DNA of 64,000 nucleotides, from positions 1 through 64,000 of the forward strand of contig JAVTVY010018793.1 of the NCBI GenBank assembly GCA_036873755.1, in the 5' to 3' direction. The notes under the pieces were generated by a model. The model made no database searches and had not been told where the DNA came from. It saw only the letters and a list, made by a program, of their open reading frames with translations. Positions 23,507 through 36,500 of this stretch are shown here, in pieces; the stretch's first letter is position 1, and each line of letters opens with the position of its first letter. The position numbers were made by a program, and so were the translations under genes. This stretch comes from Hanleya hanleyi. Its lineage: Eukaryota > Mollusca > Polyplacophora > Lepidopleurida > Hanleyidae.

Positions 23507-24975
23507 GTTGTGCTTATATTTTCCGATAAAACCTTATGAATCCTTAGGTCATAACACCAACTGCAGTTGGTATGCAACAGCTGGCAATGGTTTTTTCAGA
23601 TCAATGTCCTTAGTTGCTCTAAGGTTGGCCACAAGAAGACTTCGCAAACTCTTCGACTGAATTGTATGAGTTCCCCAGAATTAATGTCAACAGAAAGATA
23701 TGCTCATAAATGTTATTTAAATTCCAAAATGAATTGCATAAGTTATTAGTCCTTATGCAAAACTACTAGTACAGGCCACACATTGCTGGTTTAACAATGA
23801 TGGTTTTCTTTCGAAATTCCACGCTGTGGCGAAGAATTGAACGTTTCCTCTCAACAGAGAACTTGGCCGTTAATCATCGTCATGGAGTGCATGCAACTCG
23901 GCCTTGATCTGACACTGGCAAGTACGAGCGAGCATAAAACGGAAACCGAAGTTTACTGTGAAAACCAAGGATTTAGACAAGCATGCCGCTGACCCTGCAC
24001 AATATAAAATAAGCCCTCGCAAAATTACCTGGGTGTTTAATAGCCCTCGACAGAACCTGCATACGAAGATTGCTAAAGCTCGGTATGGGTGAGGCTTATC
24101 GTCGAATCTTTTTTGGGATGTGAGCTGACCAACGTAATCCGAATTGTCTGCTATAATTCTGACAGTTCTTCAAATCCTTTTCGCGGGAGTGCAAGACAAG
24201 CTGCAAATGAGCGCACTCTGAGAATCCACTAATGGGTTGATGGAAAGAAAATATGGCGCCGTGCTGTCAAATCCGTGCTTACAAATCTTGGGTGAGTAGC
24301 AGATATTAGAAAAATACAACTATGGTAAAAACTATGATAATTCATGTATATTTCTCCAGGTTAGCAGCTATAAGGATGGATGCGACAATTATAAGTCAAT
24401 GTCCTCAGGCGCTCTATAAGCTGGGCCGACAGAATACATCTCAAACAATTAGTCTGCTTTGTGTTCCCGAGTAGTGATATCAACACAAAGTTATGCTCAT
24501 GAATGATATTTAAAATTTCATACTAACTTGACTTTCATACTTGTCTTAATAGTCTCCTATAATCCTGACATGCCTTGTGATACTTTTCGCGGGAATGCAA
24601 TACAAATTGGGGACCAGTGGCACTCTGCGAATGTGAGGTGATGGAAAGCAAATATAGCGCCGTGCTTTCACATCCTGGGTGAGTAGCAGATTCTTGTAGG
24701 GGAATTACGGCTAGGGTATAGACTATGATAATTCAATCACTTATCACAATTTGTAACATGACTGAATAACACAACAAGGAGCACTAATATATTGTCTATG
24801 CAATTAGCTATAAAAGAAGAATGCGAAAATGAGGAATATCTTGGAAGGTTTTTTTTAAATATGTTGGCAACAATTTGACAGCTGTAATTATCAAAGCATT
24901 TACAGAGGGGTGATGGAAAATCAGATATCAAAATCGTGACATCGTCATTGTCATCTGAAGATAAAAAGAATTACA
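23507..24975. repeat. tRNA-Pro array spacer, unit 12 (long form)
   Basis: No gene seen. Complete long-form spacer. Confidence 0.85.
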
Positions 24976-25047
24976 GGGCTCGTCCGGGATTTAAACCCGG
25001 GACCTCTCGCACCCAAAGCGAGAATCATACCCCTAGACCAACGAGCC
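24976..25047 (-). tRNA. tRNA-Pro (UGG) variant with B-box C56T
   Basis: Only the T loop differs from consensus (TTTAAAT). It is the counterpart of the gene at 44138 in the duplicated block. Probably impaired. Confidence 0.75.
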
Positions 25048-25919
25048 GTTGTGCTTATATTTTCCGATAAAACTTTATGAATCATTAGGTCATAACACCA
25101 ACTGTAGGCGGTATGCAACAGCTGGCAATGTTTTTTTTCAGATCAATGTCCTCAGTTGCTCTAAGGTTGGCCACAAGAAGAATTCGCAAACTCTTCGACT
25201 GAATTGTATGAGTTCCCCAGAATTAATATCAACAGAAAGATATGCTCATAAATGTTATTTAAGTTCCAAAATGAATTGCATAAGTTAATAGTCCTTATGC
25301 AAAACTACTAGTACAGGCCACACATTGCAGGTTTAACAATGCTGGTTTTCTTTCGAAATTCCACGCTGTGGCGAAGAATTGAACGTTTCCTCTCAACAGA
25401 GAACTTGGCCGTTAATCATCGTCATGGAGTGCATGCAACTCGGCCTTGATCTGACACTGGCAAGTACAAGCGAGCATAAAACGGAAACCGAAGTTTACTG
25501 TGAAAACCAAGGATTTAGAAAAGCATGCCGCTGATCCTGCACAATATAAAATAAGCCCTCGCAAAATTACCTGGGTGCTAAAGCTCGGTATGGGTGAGGC
25601 TTATCGTCGAATCTTTTTGGGGATGTGAGCTGACCAACATAATCAGAATTGTCTTCTATAATTCTGACAGCTCTTCAAATCCTTTTCGCGGGAGTGCAAG
25701 ACAAGCTGGAAATGAGCGGCACTCTGAGAATCCACTAATGGGTTGATGGAAAGCAAATATGGCGCCGTGCTGTCAAATCCGTGCTTACAAATCTTGGGTG
25801 AGTAGCAGATATTAAGTAAGAGTTGTAGCCTTCATAGAGTAAAGACGTGTTAGCACATTGCTCTGCGACAACAACAACAACAACAACACCTGCAAATCCG
25901 TGGAATACTAGTTTTGAAG

Positions 25920-27242
25920 ATGTCGAAACCAGTGAAGTACACCCCACGTATCAAGCCAGATCGTACATTGTCTGTATGTATATCCAGTAAAACGCCTGGT
26001 GCATTTTCAGGAGCCTACCATAGAGATTTTATTCCTGTTTTGTCGAAACTGATCGATATCAAGAAGGAACTTTTGTATTTGCAGAAAAACTTCTTCAAGA
26101 AGGTGTTCTATGTGCGCGTCTCAACTGGGGCTGCACACAATGCTTTGCTGTCAAAGGATAGTTTCAAGTTGGGAGAAGCTGAGTGGAATATTGTGGCGGC
26201 TACATCTTTTTACATGAATGTGACGGCGCATTGGGCTCCGGACGAGATGTCTGACGACATGATTTCCGACGCTATGAGACCATACGGAGAGTGCCAGGGA
26301 GTAACCAAACCGTGTTGTTCTGACGAAGAATTGGAGCATGTTCGCACTGGAATTCGTGTATACAGATTTAAATGCCACAAGACTCGGTATGTACCAAGCT
26401 TTATCAACTTTGGCGGGGATATTGTGATGTTCACGTTTCCTGGGCAAGTTTCCGAATGTCGCAAATGTGGCCAGCAACATCACATAGCTCCCCAGTGTCA
26501 AGCTAAATGGTGTGAAAATTGCGATGGATTCTCTCCACATGATAATCCACATACTGCAATCAATTGTCCGGAAAAATGCAGAATTTGCCAGTCAGAGGAG
26601 CATTCCAGCGCGTATTGTTGTGCCAGGAACTTCTCATACGCCGCGACGTTGAAAAGGCCTACTTCCAAACCAAGCGGTCCTAGGGAGCCTAGCGGACCTA
26701 GCGAGGACGAGGGGGAAATTGATGTTGTTGGATTTAGTGATGATGAAGAGCAGTGTATGGAACGAGTATGCTTTAATGAGAATGGGAGAGAAATTGATGA
26801 CGAAGATAAATCCGAGAATTCGGATATGGAGATAGGAGATTGGGCTGAAGTGCAAAATGATAATTTGAGAGAGGACGATATATCTGATCGTCCTCCGGCC
26901 GGTGATTCTAACCCTGTAGAATCCCCAACAACTACAACAGTCCAGGTACACGCTGAAAAGGCCCCAACAACTACAGTAGTCCAGGTGCATGCTGAGCAGT
27001 CTGATGGATTACCTGCCAGTAAGAAACAAAAGAGCACGAAATCTTCCACAAAGGCTGCGGGGTCTTCTGAGCCAACAGAACAGACAAACAAAGGCGTGAG
27101 TATGATTTCAGAATTGACTGAGCTAATTACTCCAATGCTTTCCCAGGAAGACAATGACTCAAGTTTGTTGTGGGAGTTTCGGAGAAAGAAAAGCTTTTCA
27201 CAGCGGACGAGAAAGAACAAAGAGAAGAAAGAGAAGAACTAG
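25920..27242 (+). CDS. LINE-A ORF1 (copy 1), zinc-knuckle RNA-binding protein
   Basis: 440 aa from the ATG at 25920 (an upstream in-frame TTG at 25914 is not needed). Zinc-knuckle block at about residues 180-235: CRKCGQQHH then C, an extended CENCDGFSPH knuckle, and CRICQSEEH then C, as in LINE-D ORF1. Next comes an acidic region (about 255-330) with a repeated VQVHAE motif, and a basic tail (RRKKSFSQRTRKNKEKKEKN). By family knowledge it binds the element RNA and chaperones it. ORF2 lies 44 nt downstream in another frame, so it probably uses reinitiation or another unconventional start. Confidence 0.88.
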   Translation: MSKPVKYTPRIKPDRTLSVCISSKTPGAFSGAYHRDFIPVLSKLIDIKKELLYLQKNFFKKVFYVRVSTGAAHNALLSKDSFKLGEAEWNIVAATSFYMNVTAHWAPDEMSDDMISDAMRPYGECQGVTKPCCSDEELEHVRTGIRVYRFKCHKTRYVPSFINFGGDIVMFTFPGQVSECRKCGQQHHIAPQCQAKWCENCDGFSPHDNPHTAINCPEKCRICQSEEHSSAYCCARNFSYAATLKRPTSKPSGPREPSGPSEDEGEIDVVGFSDDEEQCMERVCFNENGREIDDEDKSENSDMEIGDWAEVQNDNLREDDISDRPPAGDSNPVESPTTTTVQVHAEKAPTTTVVQVHAEQSDGLPASKKQKSTKSSTKAAGSSEPTEQTNKGVSMISELTELITPMLSQEDNDSSLLWEFRRKKSFSQRTRKNKEKKEKN

Positions 27243-27286
27243 TGCAAACGAATAAGAATGACTGTTTTCCCTTCACATTCACAACA

Positions 27287-30200
27287 ATGGATAAAACAAC
27301 ACTCTATCTACTTCTTATTGTAATGGCAAGTATTAGTTCGGTACGGTTTGGAACTTTGAATACCAATGGGCTTCGTGACGGGAATAAAAAAGCCCAGGTC
27401 CGTGATTTCGTTTTTGACAACGAAATTGACATATTGTTTTTGCAAGAAACGCATTTTGAGAACTTTAAGGACACAAAAGGATTAAATATACCGTGTGATT
27501 CTGGGTGGGCTTATGGCTCAACCCAGAGTTGTGGTGTTGGTATTTTAATTCGATATACGGTGGAGTGCACAATTAAATCTGTACAGAGATGTCCGGAAGG
27601 CAGATTTGTTGTAATGAAAGCCATTATCAATAACACTGCGTTAAATTTAGTTTGTGTGTATGCCCCTAATTGTGCAACTGAAAGAAAAGCATTTATCAAA
27701 AGAATAGATAAACTAATTTCTGGTAATGAAATTATTGTCCTTGGTGGTGATTTCAATTTTATTGAAAATAATATCTTTGACAAAGAAGGTGGTAATATGA
27801 ATGCAAGAAACGATGGAAAGGAGGAAATTGATTCTTTGAAGAGAGATTTTAACATTGCTGATATCTTTAGGAAGATTCACCCCCAAAAGAAAGTGTATAC
27901 TTGGTGCAGGGGCCAAATTGCTAGCCGGCTTGACCGATTTTATTTGTCTAATGTTGTACATAAGTCTGTGACTGCTTCAGATGTTATACATGTTTCATTT
28001 TCTGACCATTCGTGTGCCTTTTATGATGTATGTTTTGACAATGTGATCACGTGGGGTCCAAGTTATTGGAAATGCAATATCTCCTATTTGTCCGATGATG
28101 AGCTGATATTAACTATTCAAGATATTTATGAGGATATCTTTACTGGGAATAATATGTCAAACATTGTTGCACAGTGGGATGAATTTAAGGATAAATGTAA
28201 AGAGGAAATTCGTAAGTATTCTGTTGGTAAATCTTCTGCCAAAAGGATCAAGATTCGGGATCTCAACAGAACCCTAAATGAATTGAAATGTGACCCTGTC
28301 GCTAATAAGGATGATATTGTAAATATTACAACGATGATAAATGCTTTGTATGATGAACAAAGGAAAGGCTTGATTATACGGGCAAAGGCTGTTCACTTTG
28401 AGAAAAGCGAAAAACCTTCTAGATATTTTATTAGACGGGAAGCTGGACGGGGAAAAAGAAAGTTAATAAAAAAATATGTTGTCATAATAGTCCGTCCACT
28501 TCTCATGAATGCCAGAATCATATCTCTGACTGTATTTTGTCTTATTATAAACAATTGTATTCAAGGCAGGAGATTGATAGTGAGTGCCAAGATGAATTTT
28601 TGTCTCATTTACCGCAACTTACTGATGATTATAAAGAGTTATGTGAGGGAGTGTTGAGTGAAAATGAGTTGTTTTCTGCCCTACTAAGTATGCGTAAGCA
28701 TAAGAGTCCAGGAAGTGATGGCTTGCCCGCTGAGTTTTATGTCCAATTCTGGCCCCTTGTTGGTAAGACCTTCACAGAAGTTGTTAACACTTGTTTTCAG
28801 AATGGTTCTCTAAGCCAAAGTCAGAGAGTCGGGTTAATAACTTTGTTATGTAAAGACCCAGATCAGTCGGAGTTTATCAAAAATTGGAGGCCAATTAGTT
28901 TGCTCAACACAGATTACAAAATTATATCTAAGGCCCTGTGTAATCGCCTTAAAGGCGTCATAGATTCGGTCGTCATGCAAAACCAAACTTGTGGCGTACC
29001 TAACAGAAGTATTTTTGACAACTTACACCTTTTACGGAATACATACGACTATGTAGAACAAAAAGACATTCCTGCTTGTTTTCTTAATTTGGATCAAGAA
29101 AAAGCTTTTGATCGTGTGGATTGGTCGTTTTTGTTCAAATGTTTGAAAATGTATAATCTTGGTGCTGATTTTCAACGATGGATTGAATTGTTGTATACAG
29201 ATATATATAGCAGTATTATTGTTAACGGACATATTACTGACAAGTTCGCTTTGTCTCGTGGAGTTAGACAGGGCTGCGGAATATCACCGTTATTGTACAT
29301 ATTGTCGTTAGAGCCGTTTATAGCTGATATAAGGAATTCTGATGCTATTAAGGGCGTTAAAATGCCCGGTACAAAGAAAGTGGCAAAAATAACGGCCTTT
29401 GCAGATGATGCCACGGTTATGGTTTCTGAGGAAAGTTCAGTTCCTCCTATTGTTACGCTATCACAAAGGTATGGAAAAGCGTCTGGTGCCAAACTTAACT
29501 TGGATAAAAGTACAGCTCTACCGATTGGCAAGTTTGATGAACAGGTGGCTTCAGAAGCTGGTTTCAAAATTGTTGATAGTGCTAAGATTTGTGGCATTTT
29601 CTTTGGTGAAAACAGCGAGGAACTGAACTCTGCTCGTGTACGTAATAAAGTTAACAAGGCTATAGGCTCATGGACTGGGAGATACCTAACGTTAAGAGGT
29701 AAAGCTGTCTTAGTCAACACTGTCGCACTGGCAATGTTATGGTTCTCCGCTCAATGCATTATGCTACCCCAGAAGTGTGTTAAACAATGTTGCCAGTCTG
29801 TTTTTAGATTTGTATGGGATAGCAAACCCGAAGGCTTAAAAAGAAGCGTAATGTTTAATGATTTTTCTAAAGGAGGTTTGAAGATACAATGCATTGAATG
29901 TAAGCTAAAAACATTTGCTGTTAGACATGTTTTGAAATTATTGTATGGGACTACCGCTGACTGGAAATATTACGTCATCTATTGGTTGGGTTTGTCCTTG
30001 AGGCGTCTTAGGCCGGATTTTGCCAAGGTTACTATTCCTCATTCTGACACGAGATCTCCGTTTTATGACTTTGTCTGGAAAGCTTGGAAAGAGTTTTATG
30101 ATGGTAATCCGTTGCCTAATATAATGTATACAAGTCGGTATATTTACAATGTGTTCCTTAGTAAGATTGTTGAAGTACCTCGTGTAATGGTAGTAGCTCC

Positions 30201-30765
30201 TCAGCTTTCATGGAGAGAAATTTGGAAGGGAGTCTTTCATGATTTCTTGGACCATAACTTGGTTAATTTCTCGTTCAAGCTGGTTCATAACATTCTACCG
30301 GTTAAAGAACGATTATTAAGAAGGCATATTGCCACGGATGATAAATGTGTTTTCTGTTCTGAAAGTGAAACGCAGAAGCATTTGTTTTTAGAGTGTGAAA
30401 TGATCATCGAAGTGTTTGAGGAATTTAGAAGACTTTTTATGTTGTATGGGAATTTTTTCCCAAATTTTGAAGAAACAAGTATGATTCATAAATTACTTGA
30501 TAATCACCTGTCACGCCATGAATATGCTGTTTATTTGTATATGATCAGTGCTATACAATTTAATGTATGGTGTGCGAGAAACGAAATAATTTTTAAGCAA
30601 GAAGATAGATCTAAGAATAGTATTGTGGCAACGACTAAATCTATGATTAAAACTAGGTTATATGTGGATTTCTGGCGTTTAGATCGTCGCACATTCATTA
30701 AAGTGTGGTGTAAAAATAATATAATCTGTAGAATTCGTGATTCTCAATTGTACTGTAGATTATAG
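27287..30765 (+). pseudogene. LINE-A ORF2 (copy 1), endonuclease/RT with one frameshift
   Basis: Same protein as the intact ORF2 at 46449, but an A8 run is A7 at about 28468-28474. The frame runs from 27287 to a premature stop at 28657 and resumes in another frame to the natural stop at 30765. The endonuclease half lies before the break and the RT plus C-terminal zinc finger after it. Apart from the shift it differs from copy 2 at only two or so residues (for example E/D and E/V near the C-terminus). Because the lesion is in a homopolymer, a sequencing error is possible. Confidence 0.88.
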
Positions 30766-31746
30766 CCTATGATTGACCCTACTTTGGCTACTATGATGTT
30801 ATAGTGCAGTAGAATCAATTATCTGTGATATTATTTATTTTAGTACTCTACTGCGAAAACTGATGTACAAATGTCTTGTTATAAGTGAATAAATTATTTT
30901 ATTTTCAAAAGAAAAAAAATAATTCTGACAGCTCTTCAAATCCTTTTCGCGGGAGTGCAAGACAAGCTGGAAATGAGCGGCACTCTGAGAATCCACTAAT
31001 GGGTTGATGGAAAGCAAATATGGCGCCGTGCTGTCAAATCCGTGCTTACAAATCTTGGGTGAGTAGCAGATATTAGAAAAATACAACTATGGTAAAAACT
31101 ATGATAATTCATGTATATTTTGCAGATTAGCAGCTATAAGGAAGGATGCGACAATTATAAGTCCATGTCCTCAGGCGCTCTATAAGCTGGGCCGACAGAA
31201 TACATCTCAAACTATTAGTCTGCTTTGTTTGTCTTCCCGAGTAGTGATATCAACACAAAGTTATGCTCATGAATGATATTTAAAATTTCATACTAACTTG
31301 GCTTTCATACTTGTCTTAATAGTCTCCTATAATCCTGACATGCCTTGTGATACTTTTCGCGGGAATGCAATACAAATTGGGGGCCAGTGGCACTCTGCGA
31401 ATGTGAGGTGATGGAAAGCAAATATAGCGCCGTGCTTTCACATCCTGGGTGAGTAGCAGATTCTTGTAGGGGAATTACGGCTAGGGTATAGACTATGATA
31501 ATTCAATCACTTATCACAATTTGTAACATGACTGAATAACACAACAAGGAGCACTAATATATTGTCTATGCAATTAGCTATAAAAGAAGAATGCGAAAAT
31601 GAGGAATATCTTGGAAGTTTTTTTTTTAAATATGTTGGCAACAATTTGACAGCTGTAATTATCAAAGCATTTACAGAGGGGTGATGGAAAATCAGATATC
31701 AAAATCGTGACATCGTCATTGTCATCTGAAGATAAAAAGAAATACA

Positions 31747-31818
31747 GGGCTCGTCCGGGATTTGAACCCGGGACCTCTCGCACCCAAAGCGAGAATCATA
31801 CCCCTAGACCAACGAGCC
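31747..31818 (-). tRNA. tRNA-Pro (anticodon UGG)
   Basis: Exact consensus copy; oligo-T terminator at 31734-31738. Confidence 0.95.
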
Positions 31819-33287
31819 GTTGTGCTTATATTTTCCGATAAAACCTTATGAATCCTTAGGTCATAACACCAACTGCAGTCGGTATGCAACAGCTGCCAAT
31901 GGCTTTTTCAGATCAATGTCCTTAGTTGCTCTAAGGTTGGCCACAAGAAGACTTCGCAAACTCTTCGACTGAATTGTATGAGTTCCCCAGAATTAATGTC
32001 AACAGAAAGATATGCTCATAAATGTTATTTAAATTCCAAAATGAATCGCATAAGTTATTAGTCCTTATGCAAAACTACTAGTACAGGCCACACATTGCTG
32101 GTTTAACAATGATGGTTTTCTTTCGAAATTCCACGCTGTGGCGAAGAATTGAACGTTTCCTCTCAACAGAGAACTTGGCCGTTAATCATCGTCATGGAGT
32201 GCATGCAACTCGGCCTTGATCTGACACTGGCAAGTACGAGCGAGCATAAAACGGAAACCGAAGTTTACTGTGAAAACCAAGGATTTAGACAAGCATGCCG
32301 CTGACCCTGCACAATATAAAATAAGCCCTCGCAAAATTACCTGGGTGTTTAATAGCCCTCGACAGAACCTGCATACGAAGATTGCTAAAGCTCGGTATGG
32401 GTGAGGCTTATCGTCGAATCTTTTTTGGGATGTGAGCTGACCAACGTAATCCGAATTGTCTACTATAATTCTGACAGTTCTTCAAATCCTTTTCGCGGGA
32501 GTGCAAGACAAGCTGCAAATGAGCGCACTCTGAGAATCCACTAATGGGTTGATGGAAAGCAAATATGGCGCCGTGCTGTCAAATCCGTGCTTACAAATCT
32601 TGGGTGAGTAGCAGATATTAGAAAAATACAACTATGGTAAAAACTATGATAATTCATGTATATTTCTCCAGGTTAGCAGCTATAAGGATGGATGCGACAA
32701 TTATAAGTCAATGTCCTCAGGCGCTCTATAAGCTGGGCCGACAGAATACATCTCAAACAATTAGTCTGCTTTGTGTTCCCGAGTAGTGATATCAACACAA
32801 AGTTATGCTCATGCATGATATTTAAAATTTCATACTAACTTGACTTTCATACTTGTCTTAATAGTCTCCTATAATCCTGACATGCCTTGTGATACTTTTC
32901 GCGGGAATGCAATACAAATTGGGGACCAGTGGCACTCTGCGAATGTGAGGTGATGGAAAGCAAATATGGCGCCGTGCTTTCACATCCTGGGTGAGTAGCA
33001 GATTCTTGTAGGGGAATTACGGCTAGGGTATAGACTATGATAATTCAATCACTTATCACAATTTGTAACATGACTGAATAACACAACAAGGAGCACTAAT
33101 ATATTGTCTATGCAATTAGCTATAAAAGAAGAATGCGAAAATGAGGAATATCTTGGAAGTTTTTTTTTAAATATGTTGGCAACAATTTGATAGCTGTAAT
33201 TATCAAAGCATTTACAGAGGGGTGATGGAAAATCAGATATCAAAATCGTGACATCGTCATTGTCATCTGAAGATAAAAAGAAATACA
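31819..33287. repeat. tRNA-Pro array spacer, unit 14 (long form)
   Basis: No gene seen. Long form with the CTGCCAATGGC variant near 31893, shared with the units after LINE-A copies 2 and 3 (near 51055 and 59297). Confidence 0.85.
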
Positions 33288-33340
33288 GGGCTCGTCCGGG
33301 ATTTGAACCCGGGACCTCTCGCACCCAAAGCGAGAATCAT
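33288..33340 (-). pseudogene. 3' portion of tRNA-Pro gene split by full-length LINE-B
   Basis: 53 nt (positions 20-72) with consensus sequence; the B box is intact but separated from its A box by the LINE. Confidence 0.9.
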
Positions 33341-33558
33341 TTTTTTTTTCTTTTGAATAATATTTATTCAACAAATATATCATATATACAAAGTCTTTAG
33401 CAGAGTCAAGAAGGATAAAAACAGGACGATCACAGAAACTCAAGACCTGCGCAAGTTATCTTAATACACACTTTTTGATCACACAAATACATTGAGTCCC
33501 GACTGATCAAGGATACAACAATGTGATATTCATTGCCCACAAAGTATGGGATTAGCTA

Positions 33559-36500
33559 CTATGGAAAATTAACTTTTAAGCAGTTGTCGTGCTTAACAAA
33601 CGGATTACAAAAGAGATATCTCTTGTTAAAAACAGCCAAATCACGCTGCAAGTATGTGAACGCCGACTTTACATGTTGTTCCAGTAACTTTTTAAACATA
33701 AATGTTGGAGAAATTAGTTTGTCATGATACATTTTCATATTTCTGCGCTTGAAAATTACCAGACGAGCCAGGCTACATACAATATTGAGGAAATAACAGT
33801 TTACATTCCGACTTTGTACAGAATAACCGAATAATACAAGTATTTCAAAAGAAACGTTATTCAAGACACTGACGTGAGCAAACCTGAACAGGTCCTCTAC
33901 AAATGAACCTAAATACTGTAAAAAACTTTGCACCTCCGGACAAGAAAAAAAAATATGCCTTGTATCTTCTTTGTGCGACAAACATATCACACAGAGATCT
34001 GAATCAGCAAGGCCAATTTTACATAGTTTCTCACGCGTAAAAACAACATTGTGCAAAATTTTATAATCCAGCTCTACACAATCCGGGTTTTTACCCATAA
34101 TGTTATTACGAGCCCAACACTTAAGCAGATCGACGTCTGGATATATGGCAGCCCAAATCGCCAGGGAAGCCGGGTTTTTCAAAATATTACAAATGAGCAT
34201 ATCATAAAAATCTCTGACAGCAAGAAGGCATAATGACTTTCTTTTAGCGTTAGAGAACAAAAAAGGTTCTCTTGCTGATCTACAGCTACCATCTGAAGCA
34301 ACCTTATTTATAACACACTTCCAGTTATCAGGAATAGCAGTCAAGAAAAATTCGTACAACATTCGAACCCTGAGTGGATCAGCTTCAGGACACACCGACA
34401 GAACAAGTTCTTGCACAGCCAAAACTGGCAGAAATCCAGGAACGACTTCGTAAACAAAATCTATTATACAGAACATTTTGGCACGTACAAATAACTCGGA
34501 ATACAAAGTTTTGCCAGAGGCTACGATATTGTGATTGTAAAACATAGGTTGACTCAGAATGTCAACAATGTTCTCTTCAACTTCCAGTACATTTTTCTGA
34601 ACATCTCTCCATGCTAACATTAATTCCTGATAATAGCTTGGCAAGCATGTGAATATAAAATTCTTATGACTAACAAGAAACAATTCATATGAAAGACCGA
34701 GGTCATTCCATCTCGACAAAAAGTACTTAAAACAATGTTTCCAAACTGCCTTGTGAGAATCATTAAAAAACCGTGACAGAAACTTCAAGCGAAACGCCTT
34801 CATCTTACATGATATATCAGGCAGATTAAGTCCCCCATAACGTTCTCGCTGAACAATTGCACCATAAGCAACCAAATGGGATTTATTATCCCAAACAAAA
34901 TTAAGACAGACATCTTTGAGCTCCTTTATCAGTGTCTCTGGTACAGATTGAACAGACAAAACATACCACATGCGGGATAAAATAGCACTAGTTAAAATAA
35001 CCACTCTACCTTTTAGGCTGAGGTTCCTTTGTTTCCACATATTCAAAGTATTCCGTATTTTTTTAATCTTTTCTTTCCAGTTTTTCTCTATACAAAATCT
35101 TTTGTTAGTGCCCAAGTACACACCTAAAATACACAAACAGTCTTTACTTATTGGCACTCCTTCAATATTATCATCATTACAATTAACACCAATAACATGC
35201 ACTTCCGACTTGTCTGCATTTAATCTAGCATTGGAGACCTTCCCATAAGTGACAATATGCTTCTGACAGTTTCTAATAGATTCCTTATCTCTCGAGGTTA
35301 TAGTTATATCATCAGCATGTTGAAAAATTTTGGAAATCACAGGGGATCCAGGAATGGGAATACCCCGTACATCGTCAGAAGCTCTTATCATCGCTCCAAG
35401 AGGCTCCACACTCAAAACATATAACAATTGTGTTACAACCAGCATGCTTGTTAAATTGTCCTGTCCATGTACTTCTGTATTAACCTTGTTGTTGGTGTTG
35501 TTAATGTGAAGGTCTTGTAACACGTTTAACCATTTGTTCCAATGTGTCTTAATGTCTGTATTTGTATGTTCAATTTTATTCATTCTATGTATGCGTTTTT
35601 AGCCAAATGTTGGCACAAACTTCACGCAATAAATTATCTTATCTTATCTTATAACATAGCTGAAATCGGACAACCTTGGCGCACTGACTTCCCAACCTCA
35701 AAATAATTTGTTAGGAAACCATTACATTTAACTGCACTGCGAACATCAGTATAAAACAGTTTAACCCATTTCAAAAAATTGTCCCCAAAACCAAAACGAG
35801 TCAAAGTTGCCAATAAATATTCATGTGACACTCTGTCAAATGCCTTTTCCTGATCAAGCTTTAAAAAGTATGATTCCAAATTATCTTCCTCCACAAAAGT
35901 CATTACATCACGTATGCTACTTATTGTATCAGCTATGTCCCTACCAGGGACACAGCAACTCTGGCTAGAGTCTACTATAGACCCTATAACACATTTAAGC
36001 CGATTAGCCATACATCGAGAAATTATCTTATAGTCTACATTCAGAAGACTAATAGGTCTCCAATTCTTCAAATAACATTTATCTCCCTTGTCTTTAAATA
36101 CAAGCGTGATTACACCCGATTTCATGGATCTAGAAAGTTCACCTTTCTCAAAAATTTCATTTAATACATCAAGTAAAATCGGCCCTAAACTAGACCAAAA
36201 GTGATTGTAAAACTCAACAGTGAGACCATCATTCCCCGGACTTTTATTCCGGGCCATGCCATCAAGGGAACATTTTAATTCTTCAATAGACAAGATTTCT
36301 TCACAGGAAGCCATGTCAGGCTCCGAAAGAACACAATCTAAAAACGACAATACAGTTTGCAACTTTTCTCTGTCAATATCATCTTTTTCATACAACTTTT
36401 GATAAAAACTGTGAACTTCGTTCAAAATAGGCTCTGTATCATTTACAATCTGACCATCATTTGTTCTCAGTTCAGAAATTAATTTATTTCCTTGCCTATA

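Larger units (their letters stand above)
25815..30918 (+). mobile_element. LINE-A copy 1, full-length L1/Tx1-type non-LTR retrotransposon
   Basis: 5104 bp: a 105-bp 5' UTR with a (CAA)n tract (about 25868-25887), ORF1, a 44-nt gap, ORF2, a 3' UTR of about 150 bp with AATAAA, and a short terminal A run after TTCAAAAG. It lies opposite to the tRNA genes. It differs from copy 2 (44977) by only a few substitutions and one base lost from an A run in ORF2. Matching flanks in all three copies point to duplication with the array and not to three insertions. Confidence 0.93.
25048..31746. repeat. tRNA-Pro array spacer, unit 13 (short form) holding LINE-A copy 1
   Basis: Short-form spacer (TGTAGGCGG marker near 25104) interrupted by LINE-A. 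Spacer segment 25659-25814 is repeated as 30920-31075 on the other side of the element, a 156-bp direct repeat. Confidence 0.85.

Noticed and set aside
25868..25887. (CAA)n microsatellite as an independent repeat
   Set aside because: It is part of the LINE-A 5' UTR in all three copies and not a separate locus.
26498..27220. 240-codon antisense frame in LINE-A ORF1 (also in copies 2 and 3)
   Set aside because: Low-complexity serine-rich shadow of the acidic ORF1 region on the other strand; no independent evidence.
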